64,000 bases of DNA from Chinchilla lanigera (lineage: Eukaryota > Chordata > Mammalia > Rodentia > Chinchillidae): contig NW_004955465.1 in NCBI RefSeq assembly GCF_000276665.1, positions 5,692,981 through 5,756,980 of the forward strand, given 5' to 3'. Made by a program: the position numbers and the translations under genes. The notes beneath the pieces were generated by a model that did not search any database, was not told where the DNA came from, and worked only from the letters and a program-made list of their open reading frames with translations. Each line of letters begins with the position of its first letter. Within the stretch, counting starts at the first letter, position 1. Shown here in pieces: positions 1 through 12,305 of the stretch.

Positions 1-165
1 GCACACACCTGTAATCCCAGCATTAGAGAGGCTGAGGGCAGGAAGATCATTGCGAGTTCGAGGCCAGCCTGGGCTACAAAGTGAGTTCAGGACCAGCCTG
101 AACTGCAGAGCAAGACCGTGTCTCAAAAAGACAAAAAAAAAGAAAGAAAGAAAGAATAAAGAGGA
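1..165 (+). mobile_element. B1 SINE, 5'-cut by the window edge
   Basis: 7SL-derived B1. The Pol III box region (cctgtaatcccagc), a gaggctgag stretch and the two tandem versions of the 'agcctgggctacaaagtgag / agcctgaactgcagagcaag' module (the internal B1 duplication) are visible, followed by tgtctcaaaaagac and an A-rich/(GAAA)n tail. The first bases lie outside the window. Confidence 0.93.
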
Positions 166-1456
166 AGGAGGAGGAAATAGAGAATGACTATTTCATTATT
201 GACATCAAATGCAGAGTTGAGCAGTAGGGGATAGCCCCAAAAGGATTTTCCCAATCTCCTTAGCTCTCATTTAACATAAGCTTAGCCAAGTAAGTAGAAC
301 GCTGATATTTTTTTATTAGGAAACAAACAAACCAACAATCTCTCTCCTCATGACCCAGAGAGACAGTGGAAAAAATAAATCAGGCAGAAGAGAGGAGATA
401 CATACACATCCCAGGATGATGGTCCCGGCCCTACTGTGGAAGACTTCTGAGTGCTGAGGGCCAAGCACTCTTGCTTTCCAAGGTCCTGCTTGCTGTCTTA
501 AGTGACACCACTGTAGTTAGGGCAGACAGTTTTACCCAAGAAGAGAGTCTTGTCTGTGTTCCTGGGCTGACCCTGGTTTCCGAAGGTGTTGACACAGGAT
601 TAAGAGCCAAAGGGCCTTTCGTGAGTCCTATGGTGGCAGAAAATAAAGTGACCCCAAAGGTGAGGTTACAGAGTGATTCATGGGATACAGCATTTGCTTA
701 GAAGGCTCTGTAGCATCCATAAGCCCAGGGACAGTTTGAGTCCATGGGGAAGGTCTCAGACCCTGAGCTTGCACCTGGATAAGAGATACCTGGTCCTAAA
801 TCCTGTGCTTGAGTGGCCAAAGCAAGTCATAAAACATCCACACAGGTACATTAAACAAGGAATAAAAGTAAAACACTCAGAATGGAGTCACATACAATCA
901 TTCTTAAGAGTAGCGTATGATACAACCAAGCACACATGACGTACAATATATGGATAGAGGAATGGAAACTGGAGCATTTGAATGCACCTAATGCTTCCAG
1001 GGACACATTCCCAGGGTCAAAGTAGGCCAGACACCTGTGTGGGTGGTTCTGTGAGGCAAGGACACCCGGGCATCTACATCACTTGGGGTGCGGCTCTCTG
1101 GGCTGACACAGTGAAACTAAGACCTAAGTGTCTACTCTCAGGACTAACACTGTTCAGGTGCTAGGGATACAACTCAGGTTTTGCTCACAACCCCGGAATG
1201 AGATTCCTGCTTCCTGACACTGTGAAGGTAGAATGGCCCCTTCAGTGATGTCAGAGATGGACACCACTTTACAGCAGGGAGACACTGAACAGAGGACACA
1301 GTTCATGCATAAAATCCTTCCTTTCAGTAGTACAATAGAACTCTCCTAGATGGACTAAGCATCAATTTTCTGGCTTCTGTTCAGGATCCCAGGGCTGCTC
1401 AGAAACAAGCTCATTATTCACAACGGTTGTGTATGATGAGTGGGAGACAGGATTTA

Positions 1457-1457
<1 letters not shown>
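166..1457. other. Unassigned non-coding sequence
   Basis: No repeat or gene signature recognised. Short open frames near 471-939 and 982-1164 show no protein features and no splice framework. Confidence 0.5.

Positions 1458-1489
<32 letters not shown>
1458..1489. repeat. (TG)n microsatellite
   Basis: About 15 uninterrupted TG dinucleotides, followed within 10 bases by a short CACACACAC run on the same strand, so the tract can form a small hairpin. Confidence 0.97.
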
Positions 1490-1490
<1 letters not shown>

Positions 1491-4400
1491 TCACACACAC
1501 AAAAGATAGTTAAGAAAGATATACTACTAATTGCTATTAGCTCATTTGAAGGAAAAGTATATGCCTATACTGCTTGATCAGTTTTTCATGCGTATATCTT
1601 GTATTATGAGCAAGTACTTTGAAGATAACAAGGCACAACGTACTGAACATTGTTGCTCCCCTATAATTGTGTTTTGAAATTTTATACCATTGTTTATTTT
1701 TCTTTTCTCTAAAATAAGAAAAGAAACACATGAATTTTGTTCATGCAACCACTTAGTGCATACAATGTTCAGCAAATCAACACAGGACGGACAGGAAATA
1801 CTCCAGTAGTCAATAGTGTTCTTACAGGAAAATGAAATTGATTCTCAAACTATAGTACGAGTTTCAACTGTTATTTGTAATAAATGTTAGGATATCAAAA
1901 ACAAAATCCTAATTTTAGTTTTTTAAAGATTAACTTATTCATTTTGGAAAAATACACTTTGCCTAAATCAGAAGAAATTACATGTGATTGTGACACCAAT
2001 AAAAATAAGGAAAATTGAGAAACAGAAACAAAACTGCTTAATTATAAAGACTTTATAGGTGTAGTCGTCAAACTCTTTCTATCAAGATCACTATTCAACC
2101 TTCATACATCAATGTATAGTTTCAAATAAAGAGATCATTTGATCCTTTTGGGTAGGGTGTAGATATTTTCATTTTTTAAAATATAATATCCAATAATTAA
2201 AAATTCAAAAGAAGGAAATTTAAGATAAACTATACAGAACAAAAGAGATGATGAACAATACCATATGTAATAATATTTATATGACAAAATTGATACTTTG
2301 TAATAATTTCTATTATATCAATCTTACTACTTGCACTTCTCTATCACAGTGTCTCAATATATGTAAAAAATTGATGGCTTATTTCCAAATCAAGTATTGC
2401 ATTACATTTTTTATTGACAATTCTAATTGCTACTTCTTTATTAGAGAAAATTTTCTCCAAATTAAAATAGAATTTAAAAACTCACAAAATCTATGATTCA
2501 GGAAAGATTACCTTGCTTCATATTACTGTCAATAGAGCCAAATTACAAAAATTTTGATCATGACAAGATAATTAATGACTTTGCTAAAATAAAATTTAAA
2601 AATCAATGAGATACCTGTGAAATTTATTATTTATCCAAATATCATCAAGTATGCATAGAATCTCCAACATTATATAATCATAAATGAATTTGTCTGATAT
2701 TTTTCCAACTTTTTAGGCATACAAAAGCCATACTTTTAAACATAGATTTCAATTTTGTCACTATGAAGGTATACTTGCCAAGGTAAAAGAATAAAGCATA
2801 TTTTAAAATGCATTTGCTTCATTTATAACTTTTACATATACATCATGGTAGTCTTGCCACTGGCTCTGCAGGTACTAAGAGCAACTGGCCAGGCCCAGGC
2901 AAGTTTGAAAAACAATAGATCCTAAGATTATGAGCCAGAGATGTCAGCAGTGGATACCACAGAGCAGTTAGCTATAGGGGTATCCAGCACACACCTCGTG
3001 CGAGCCAGAATGCACCAAGAACCAACACTAGAACCTGGCGACCGCTTCCTCCAAAGCCAAGTGGCTATGAGAACCTCCCCCCATTCCCTTTCCCAAACTG
3101 CATTCTTTCACGCCATCTTGAAAAGTAGCAGAATGGAATCCAAATGACTGAGACAGGATACAAAGAGCCAGCGCTAAATTATTAACGTGAATTATTAGAA
3201 TGATGGAATCGGACAAAGGGTTAACATGATGGTTTCAAAAGTGGTTCCCACCTGCACCGTCCTTACCAGGTGCTGATAAGAAATGTTGAGGCAGTGACTG
3301 ACAGATAAAGGAGTTGACGTCTGCTGAGCCTCCACGCGGCATAAGCAAATCTTACTGCGTGTGTAACTGAAGGCAGGTGGGAGGTGCTGTTCACAGCCAG
3401 CGGATACTGATGGTAAGGGCATCTCCGTGGTGGATGAAGAAGGCAGAATATGACCCTAGACTGCTCATTGGCTCTCTGCTTCAAACCGCACCGGACCGCT
3501 CTCCAGGTTTCAAGCACCCAGACAGTTTTGCCTCTGATCAGACATCCACACTGGCCTCCACCTCGATTGCCCTTGGCAATGACTCGGAGAATGCTCCTCT
3601 CCTTTGCCCCATTTTAGTTTAGGTTTTCTGCCTCCCTGTGGTCTATTCATATGGGAACCAAACATTAGTCCAAGCAACTAATAGACTGAGCTATTAAATT
3701 ATGATTTTTTTTTCTTGCCACTATATGTATATTTTCTCCTCTGACCTGCTGGGCAGAGGAATAGAGGAATTTCCCTAAAAGTTCTGGAATGTTTAAGCAC
3801 AACCCCTCCTAAATTGTTACTCAGCATGGTGGAGGACGACTAATGAATTTGTCGATTCAGCAAGGTAAATTGGAAATTGATGTATTGCATTAAAAATAAA
3901 TACCATGAGATCTTTTGCATCTTAATGTTTTGGGCTAAGATGTCTATCTGCTACCCTATCCTTATCATGACAGGAGACCCTTATATATCCTTTTTAGTCC
4001 AACAGGAGGAGAAAAAGGTGAAGGCAATAGATAGAAAGCTCTCTGAATCACAAAAAACTGTACTCTAAAAAATTTATACTGCCTAAAAATGCCTTTGCAG
4101 TGCAATCTCAAGAAGGAATTTCAGCCTAACTGTTCATTCCAAGGGCCTCACATTTAATAAGCAGATGTGTTGACAGGATATCGCTCTCATCTTTTTCTTT
4201 TCTTTCTTCCCTCTGCAGCCTGGAAATGTTTAGAAACCTAGTTGAAGTAATAAACAAACAAACAACTAAAAGCAGTCGTCTTCATTTTTAGTACTAAAAA
4301 TTTAAGCCCTGAACTTTAAACACAAAAGAAATCAAAGTGAACAAAAACAGACCGTGTAGTCCGGCTGATTAATAAACAGCTTAGTGCATAATGAGGAAAG

Positions 4401-5054
4401 AATTGCATGAATCAAATCCCCAAGATAGTCCAGAGTATATTCTTTCAATTATACAATGGCCCCTTAAAACAACAACATATGTGATCATTACAATGGCTTA
4501 TTATGAAAACAGTATCCAAATGAGTTTCAGCATTTGCTTTTTAGAAAACTTCAACCGCAATGCTAAATGGTGGTGTGGGAAGAGCTTGCAACTTTGATGT
4601 AATAACAATGTTTATCTGGTTTTCTTTCAGACTTCGTTTAGAAAGAATATTTTAAGAACCATAACTATATTGAGAAACTAGATTTGGGGAAGAGAATTTG
4701 AAAGAACTAAAAAATCTGGGGATTATATTGTAGTAGTGGTACATATTAAAATCCTCAAGTGCAGAGAATCCTGAAAGATCCTAATTAAACCTTTGCAAAT
4801 TACAGTTTCTCTGGAGGAGGCAAAGACCAAGAAACAATTGATGTGATTTTTATAAACAGCTTTTTATAAAAAAAGCTGTGAGTAAATAAAAAACAGGACT
4901 CCATCTGGAAGATGGAACAATGGAAGAAGAACCAAAATAGGAAAATATTGTCAAGAAAATCAATTAAAGCTGACTAAGAGATGTCCGTGACAGAAAGGAA
5001 GATTCAGTCTATAACAAAGGGAATAAGTGCATGGAAATCAAAAAGGAGGAAATG
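1490..5054. other. AT-rich unassigned stretch with a CpG-richer island
   Basis: 1490-2830 is strongly AT-rich with no recognised repeat. About 2890-3640 is less AT-rich with scattered CpGs (cgtgcgagcc, ggcgaccgc, ccacgcggc) and looks like unique, possibly conserved sequence. 3640-5054 holds nothing I can name. Confidence 0.45.
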
Positions 5055-5442
5055 GTATGTTCTATGAATAGAATTCATCCTTATGCTCTCCTGAACGTTT
5101 ACATTCTCCCCAAATTTGTAAGTTGAAATTCTCACCCCCAAGGTGATGCTATTAGGATCTTAAGGCTTTGGGAGATGCCTGAGTCACAAAGGTAGAATAT
5201 TATGAGTGGGATCAGAGCCCTCATAAAAAAGATCCCAGAGAACTCCCTTGTCACTTCCCCATGTGAAGACACTGAGAGAAGGTGTCATCCCTCACTCAGA
5301 TAGTGCGACCTCACCAGACACCATGTCTCCATGCCTTGATCTTGGACTCCCAAGTCTCAAGAACTGTGAGAAATGAATTTGTGTTGTATGTAAACCACAG
5401 AGTCTATGGTATTTTACAGCACATAAATGAACTAAGACAGTC
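5055..5442 (+). mobile_element. MLT1-like ERVL-MaLR solo LTR
   Basis: Recognised from the ordered modules ttgaaattctcacccccaag, cctcaccagacaccatg, ccttgatcttggactcccaa, aactgtgagaaatgaattt and the 3' end aactaagacag, which match the ancient MLT1-class LTR. Only the LTR is present. Diverged throughout; the exact subfamily is not assignable by eye. Confidence 0.8.
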
Positions 5443-6239
5443 CATTCACACTTAAAGAATTTTATTTTAATACTGCAAATATTGTTTTTATTTTGCTTGA
5501 GCCTTTCTTAGTTATAGTAGAATTTTCTAAAAATAATATTTTCTAAAACTACAAGAATCTGTTAGTACGTAGGTGCTGAATGAATGTCATTTTATTAAGG
5601 AAGAGAAACTTCATACCAATCAGTATAATTGAAAAGGGAAATTTTTTAAATGAACCATCACTGCTTCCCTTCATGTATCTATTTATGATTTGGACAGAAT
5701 ATATAAAGGGTACCCTGGGCACTCCTTAATTTCCCATCAGTTGCCCTTAGCAAAGGACTGTAGAGACTCTATTTCTGTAGAGAAATAGAGAAAATATGTG
5801 CCATTTTCTTGTTTAGATTTCTGGAATGTAGAATGTTTACTCAGGAAGACACTCAACTCTCCATTTTGCTGTGTACATTGTAAAACATCAGCGTGACAGC
5901 GTCCTTCCTCAGATTCAAGTTTCAGTAGGTTCCCATGCAAATTCCTCTAGAAGAGTCACAGCTAAAATGCTATCCTGCTAAAAGCAGGTTTTTAAGAGGG
6001 AGGAGACAACCTGAGAACAACAGACAGACACCAAGGGGACTAGAAAGTGACAGAAAAATAAAAGCAACGAGAAAGAACGTCTTTCAAGTTTGCAAGGACC
6101 ATAACACACTTCCATGACATCTTAAATATCTCTGAGGAACTAGAACCTGCATGCTGGGTCAGAAACAGAAGCATTCAAGATCTGTGGCTTCTTCATAAAA
6201 GCTAAATATGTTTCAAGGTCTCACCTAAGGGTACGTGTC
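5443..6239. other. Unassigned non-coding sequence
   Basis: No recognised repeat or gene. Confidence 0.45.
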
Positions 6240-6960
6240 ATAGGAAAGTGTTCTTGTTGATATTTTGAGACTCGAGTCTGCCGTTTTAGTTTTTGTGCTC
6301 CCTAGTTCAATCTAGTTATCCCATGATTGCTGAGAGGAATATTGAAGTTGCCAAGCACAATTATGGACTTTCCTTTTCTTTTATAGCTCTGCTTCTAGTG
6401 TGTGCACACTTAAGATTGATATATATTTTCGTGGATTGGCCTTTTTATTATTATGTAATATTCCTCTGTCTCTGCTAATTTTTCTTGTTCTAGATGAAGT
6501 ATACTTTATCTTATATTAACAGCAATTTCTGCTTTTTAAAATTAATGTTTTTGTGATAAATCTTCATCCTTTAACTTTCAGCCTATGTAGATGATTATAT
6601 TTGAGATGAATTTGTAGTAGACAGTAAACAGCTGGGTCATTTTTTAAAATCTGTTCTTCTAATCTCTGTCTTTGCTTTTTTTTATTGTACCATATACTTT
6701 CACTGTAATTATTGATATTTTAGGATTCAAATCTGGCATTTTAGTTTTTTGCCTCCTATTTTCTTTTCTTTTTTTTTTTTTTTTGTCATTTCTTACTCCA
6801 GCCTACTGTGGTTTACTTGGATTGTCTTTGAGAATACTACTTTGATTTGCATAGCTTTTATAGTGGTTTCCTTAGGCATTATGTTTTATATTACTTATCG
6901 CAGTTTGTGTGTAGATTTTCCCATACAAGGAAGGGAAACCTTAACTCACTGAGTGTTCCA
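6240..6960 (-). mobile_element. Ancient L1 fragment: ORF2 5' part and upstream sequence
   Basis: Read on the minus strand, about 6260-6560 aligns by eye with the start of L1 ORF2 (endonuclease domain, including a recognisable G-N-F-N-x-P-L stretch), with frame breaks. About 6620-6960 matches the region upstream of ORF2 in old mammalian L1s (L1M type). A T-run at about 6768-6784 interrupts it. Inactive fossil. Confidence 0.75.
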
Positions 6961-7177
6961 TTATCGTCTTCCACTTATAATAGTCTTCAATATCCCTGTC
7001 CTTAAATTTAAACCACTTAAGACATAATTTTTGCTGCACTGTCAAACGTAATTTAGAACACTCAAGAACAGATAAAAACTGCATTTTATTTGCCTATATT
7101 TTCCTCTTTCCATTACTTTTTCTTTTGTTCTAAAATCTCTGTTTTGAAAGGCTATGCTTAGCCAAAGTAGACTCTGT

Positions 7178-7246
7178 CTTCCCCCCCTCCCTCCCACTCT
7201 CTCTCCCTCCCAGTCTCTCTCTCTCTTTCTCTCTCCCTTTCCTCTC
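7178..7246. repeat. Polypyrimidine tract (CCCT/CTCT)n
   Basis: Runs of cccccctccctccc and tctctctctctc give a nearly pure pyrimidine strand. Confidence 0.9.
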
Positions 7247-7477
7247 AGACCTGCAATATCTTTGCCTCATTTTGTCTCTTCTAGGAGGCAGCCCCTGGGA
7301 AGGGAGGCCTTTAGCTGAATACAGTAATGGATTTTACAACTCAACAGCTGGGCTTTCTGCCAGTTATACTACCAGTAGGTGGGGATCTGAGAGATGCATT
7401 CTCATGGCTTTTGTTAAGCAAAAAACTGTGCAAAATAAGGTTAAACACAACATGTGCATGCTTATGCATGGAATATG

Positions 7478-7823
7478 TGTTGTCACCTATCTGTTGCTAT
7501 AACAAAATCCTGAGGCAAATCAACTTAAGAAAGAGGGAAGGTATATTTTAGCTCTTGGTTTTGGACACTCCAAACCAGGATTAACTGGCCGCATGGTTTG
7601 GGCCTGCACCAGCATAGTCCTTCAAACACAAGCCCGAGGCAGAGGAAAACTGCAGTGGCTTGTGGGATCCCACCTCTTATGGGCCACACTCCAGTGACAG
7701 GAAGGACCACACCAAGCTCCCCCTTGTAAAAGTACCACCACTCTTCAAGCGCATCATAGGCTAGGGACCCATTCTTTTTAACACACAGCCCTTTGGAGGC
7801 AACTTATCCAAACCATCGCAGAA
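7478..7823 (-). mobile_element. MT/ORR1-type MaLR LTR (diverged)
   Basis: Antisense LTR. It opens with the inverted 3' end (cacctatctgttgctataac, caaaatcctgagg), passes through a 'ttttagctcttggttttgg' module and ends in ccaaaccatcgcag. Same family as the better copies at 35642, 48474, 56346 and 58498, but the most decayed. Confidence 0.65.
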
Positions 7824-9356
7824 TAATATTTTAAATATGCACAAGATGTAAGAGAGGGTCTTCCTGTGGAAAGTGACAGAAAGACTTGAAGAATGGTGCC
7901 TGGGGTTTGCATTTGCCATTATGTACCCATTTGCGCTATTTGAGTTCATCGCCATACCAACACATTGCATTCCCTATTTCAAAATACTGAAAGGATATGA
8001 ACGAACACAGGAAAATGGATATGCAACCAAGAATCAATGTAAAAAGTACACTATCACAGTAATAAAGGGAGGGAAAACACAGTCTTTCTCTAAACTTGGC
8101 TCTTTTCCCACTTCCCTTTCTTCATCATGTTGTTTTTTTTTAGATTTTATGTCCCATGTCAAAGTTTTAGAGAAGGCTTCCCTGACCCTCAGCCTGTATA
8201 AGGGACCCTATTCTATGCTGTAGTGATCCGAGTTACTTTCAGAAAATAAAATCTCCCCTGGTCCCATATTTCACAACAAGATTAGATGGAATTCTAGCTT
8301 CTGGGAAGTACTTCTAGGGATTTTGTTAGAACATCACTGACCAAAACATATTTGAACTTGAAGTGCCATGGAAAAACAACACGTATAGTAACAGACAATG
8401 ACCTCACAATCTAATTTGGTGGTTTATTAAGGATATTTTGAACTCCTATTGGACCTGGTTTGTTTGATTCAGTGTCTTGTCAGGTGCTGACACAAAATGG
8501 GGGGGTGTCAGTCATTGATAATTGATAAGTGCTGTGCTGCATGAAGAATAAGATGAAAAGCTCATAGCACTGGTGTTTCTTTTTCAAATCACCTCCCCCA
8601 CCAAAGTCTCTTTAAGTATTGACATGCATAGGACCACACCAGCTCTGTCACTGGCAATCAGTGGAAATCTTTATTAGTAAAAGGAAGTTTCTACAAGCCA
8701 CAAATAACCTGTTTTTCTCCCTTTCCTATAATTTAGCTTTCTTTGTAAGCACCACACAACATAAACACTCCACAAAGTGAATTATATTATAGAGGTTTTG
8801 CATTTTTAACACTTTTTTTTATTATTGGGACCTTCCATTTTACATTCTATTAGCATTTATGTTTTACATACAAATCCACTTTCCCATTGTGGAGGTATTT
8901 GAAGACAAAATGGAAGAGGATTCCTGGCCTAGGTTTACGAGCAATTCTAATAGGGATAATGGTAGTGAAATGCAATCCTCTGAGTGATTTCATTGCATGA
9001 AAGCAACAGACATCAAAGAAGTCATTTTACTAAAGAAAAGCTACTGCATATTTCCCACAGTAGAATATCCAGTACTTTTCCCACACCACCCTCCATCTGT
9101 GAAGAGACAGTATGTTGTGCCACAATGGACTTTCACTCATAAAAGAGAAGCCACACCTCTCCCTAATCCACCCACTGATGGTGTATCACCAATATTCCTC
9201 CAAAATAGATCTTTGGTTTCTGTGTTGGTTTGGGGCTTATTTTGCAAGGGGAACAATATAATACAGGACACATACTTCATATGATTATTTATAATAGTCA
9301 CCCAGAGAACAGTATACAAAAGAGTACAGGAAATCTGTCCACACACTAAGACCAAG
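7824..9356. other. Unassigned non-coding sequence
   Basis: No recognised repeat. The 116-codon open frame at 7873-8223 has no recognisable domain or homology and I treat it as chance. Confidence 0.45.
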
Positions 9357-9490
9357 GAATCCAGCTGAGGGCCTGGATCCCACAACAATGTCCTACATGA
9401 GTCCAGCTGAATACCCAGAGCTCATAACAATGCCTTCCATGAATCCAACTGGAGGCCCAGACAACGTCTGGGCCCATGACAACGTCTCAT
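9357..9490. repeat. Minisatellite, three units of about 42 bp
   Basis: Units 9357-9398 and 9399-9440 are each 42 bp and begin ga(a/g)tccagctga. The third, 9441-9490, begins gaatccaactgg and carries an extra about 8 bp (acaacgtctgggccc region). Each unit ends in an '...acaa(c/t)g...cat' block. Confidence 0.8.
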
Positions 9491-9965
9491 GCAGGCCTGT
9501 TTCACGGATCTGCTGGGAAGGCCCAAAGGTCAGTGGTGGAATCTACAAAGTCTGTGCCAGCAGGATGAAGGATCTGTGCTAGCAGGCCAAGGGATCTGCA
9601 CCGGAGCCAGGAAGTGATGCTCAGAAGAACCAGAGCTCCCCCAAAAGGCACCAAAGCCATTGGCAACAGTGAGGTCCCGAGCTCCTCTGATGATCAGGAT
9701 GGCCAAGTTCCCATCAGGGAAGCCAATGCAGCAAGCTTTTCCAGGAGGCCGGCAGTGCACCATCTTCCCCTCTGGAATGAGGAAGCTATGCTCAAGTGAG
9801 GACCAGAGCTCCCCAAAGTGAACCAAAGCCATTCTCAATGCCATCAAGGTCCCGAGCTCCCCAGAGGATGAAAACAGCCAAGTTCATCAGGAAAGCCAGC
9901 TCCCCACGGTCTCTCTCAGCTCCCAACAGCCTCTCTCAGCTCCCAACAGCCTTCTTCTTCTCCAG
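9491..9965. repeat. Internally duplicated GC-richer block
   Basis: Two diverged copies of a roughly 95-bp segment (about 9631-9725 and 9801-9899) share accagagctcccc, accaaagccatt, aggtcccgagctcc and gccaagttc...catcagg. Just after them ctctctcagctcccaacagc occurs twice in tandem (9909-9950). Possibly an LTR or satellite-like element of unknown family. Confidence 0.7.
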
Positions 9966-10194
9966 GTCTGCCTCTTATACTGAAGGCAACAGTCCTCAGG
10001 TGGGCCTCCCACACCCAGCACCACACTTACTCAGTTCAGCTGGGGGTTATAAGTTGACCACCAGTTATCAATCCACTACAGTTTCCAAGTAGGGAGACCA
10101 AGCATTGAATATATTTTACCCAGTGCTTATTCAGAAATTTCTTTGCAGCAAAAATACTTTTCTTGAACTTCACCATCATTTATAAATCTTAGAA

Positions 10195-10935
10195 ATGTTA
10201 TAGTGTGATCAAATGCAGTGTAACATGTGATATTTTGATACATATACGTATGGAGTAATGTTTACACCAAGTTAAACATGTCTATCTCCTCACATATTTA
10301 TCATTTCTTCTAGTGAATACTTTCAAAATATTTCCTCTAGCTTTCTGAATTGTACATGCACTATCATTGTCTATGGCCACCCCACTGTGCTACACCGGAA
10401 CTCTTACACACCGGAACGCTTCGCTCTGTCTGTAACCCAGTGCCCATTGATCAGCCTCCCCCTACCCTTCTCTCTCACTATCCCAAGACTCGTAACCACT
10501 GTTCTGCTCCTGACCTCTATGAGATCAACTTCTTTATATTCCATAGGTGAGTGAGATAATGTATTATTTGTCTCTCTCTGCATAACTTAGTGCACTTAAC
10601 CTAATCATCTCTATGTCTGCCCATATTGTCACAAATCATAGAATGTCATTCTTTTTATAGATTCCCACTACGTATACGGATGACATTTTCTTTATCCACT
10701 TATCAATTGGTAGAAACTTATTTCTATTTCTTAGCTACTGTGCATAGTGTTGCAATGAATATTGGCATGCAGGTGTCCCTCTGACATGCTGGCTTCATTC
10801 TCTTTTAATAAATATCTAGTAGTGGTATTGCTCGGTCATATAGAATTTCTGTTTTTAAGTTTTTGAAGAGCTTCCACACTGTTTTCCACAGCGGCTGTAC
10901 AGATTTGCTTTACCCCAAGGGTGTGTAAGAGTCCT
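10195..10935 (-). mobile_element. L1 3' region (ORF2 C-terminal end and 3' UTR), antisense
   Basis: Antisense landmarks of old mammalian L1 appear in the expected order: gatattttgatacatata, tgcccattgatcagcc, ctatgagatcaacttcttta, gagtgagataatgta, tttctttatccacttatc, tgttgcaatgaatattgg, cacactgttttccac. It breaks off in ORF2. Confidence 0.88.
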
Positions 10936-11117
10936 TTTCCTCCACGTCTTCCCCCCACTGAAGGTGTTGAAGAGGAAAATTGACAGTAGAAACTAACCCA
11001 ACAAGCAGACGTTTTCTACCACAAGAGCTAGTTAAATAAATCTCTGAATAAATATCTTGGCATAATATTTTGATTTTACGACTGGATTTTGAAAGAAACT
11101 AAGCCTTCAGAAAAATC

Positions 11118-11395
11118 ATGTTGCAAAAAGAAGTCGTTGTCTAATTTTTTTAATTTTTATTAGTACATGCTTGCAGTACCTAATGATTATATTCATTGTG
11201 GGGCATTGGTAAGTGTATACAACACTTTTTTTTTTTTTTTTGAGGTACCAGGGATTGAACTCACCACCTGGCACTTGCCAGGCAGGCGCTTATGCCACTG
11301 AGCTACATCCCCAGCCCCACAACACATCTTAATGCTTTTTTTCCCTTCCACCTCCCCCTTTCTAAAAACGTTACTTGCCAGCATCAGATTCATTT
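11118..11395 (-). mobile_element. L1 3' UTR end, antisense, split by an ID SINE
   Basis: Attagtacatgcttgcag...aatgattatattcattg...gcattggtaagtgtataca...acacatcttaatgc is the antisense 3' end of the same L1 family seen at 26115 and 55979. An ID element interrupts it at 11226-11318. Confidence 0.75.
11226..11318 (-). mobile_element. ID-type SINE
   Basis: Antisense ID: poly-T, ggtaccagggattgaactc, cacttgccaggcaggcgc and terminal atccccagcccc. Flanked by acaacac on both sides (11219-11225 and 11319-11325) as a target-site duplication. Confidence 0.95.
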
Positions 11396-11559
11396 ATTTA
11401 TCTTATAAGTCCTTATAAAATTAATTATCATAAACACAGATTAACAGCCAAACAGGCAATAAAACCCCTAAAACACATTTAAGACAATTATACTGAATCA
11501 AGGTACGCTTTCTGATACATTGTTCATGCTGGATAACAATTACATTTTTTTCTCTCTTT

Positions 11560-11990
11560 CTTTCTTATTGTCTGTCTTTTTTATATATATATTGGCTTCT
11601 CATGTAATGGATGCAACTTGAGCCCATACATATAAATAAATAAATAAATCACATAAACTAAGTAAATCCAACAAAATAAACAAATAAATCCAACACATAT
11701 GCTTACATATGGCATTGTTTCTCTTGTGTGAGAAACCAAAAGGGTAAATAAGGACCCAAACAGGTGAGAGATATTGGGAAATCGAAAGAGAATAGAAGGA
11801 AAAAATGAAAACAAAGCTTCTATAAATAAGGAAGGAAAGAAGGGTTGAGAAGAGAGGAAGTGATTGGGGAAAAATTAAGAATCACATATGTTAAATGCAG
11901 ATACAAATCCCCTATGATGAATGCGATCGTTATGTATTAGTACATCAAAATGTACCAACAAAATTCATTTTAAAAGTAAATAAATTCCTC
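11560..11990 (+). mobile_element. L1 3' UTR, sense
   Basis: Sense-strand counterparts of the local L1 3' end: atgcaacttgagccc, gtttctcttgtgtgagaaac, tatgatgaatgcgatcg, gtattagtacatc. Ends in A-rich sequence. An (AAAT)n tract lies at 11633-11649. Confidence 0.6.
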
Positions 11991-12039
11991 TTCTGGAAAA
12001 AATAAAGTAAATAACACAATAGATGGAATCAAAGAAAAG

Positions 12040-12305
12040 CCATGCACTCCCTAAACCTCTGTGTCTGAGTTACTTCACTTGACATAATGGGCTCAAGTTG
12101 CACCCATTTTCCATTACGAACGATACCAGTTTATTCTTCTTGATGGCAGAGTGGTATTCTATTGTCTATAAATACCACATTTCCTTTATCCATTCATCTG
12201 TCGATGGAACATGGGCTGCTTCCAAGATTTAGTTATTATGAACTGTGCTGTTATAAACACGGGTATACATGCATCACTGTGAAATGATGCCTTTAATGAA
12301 CATAT
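12040..12305 (-). mobile_element. L1 ORF2 3' end, antisense
   Basis: Antisense landmarks: tgtctgagttacttcacttg, gggctcaagttgcaccc, gtggtattctattg, cctttatccattcatctg, gaactgtgctgttataaac. It overlaps in family coordinates with the sense fragment just upstream, so the two form a 3'-to-3' inverted pair. Confidence 0.82.
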
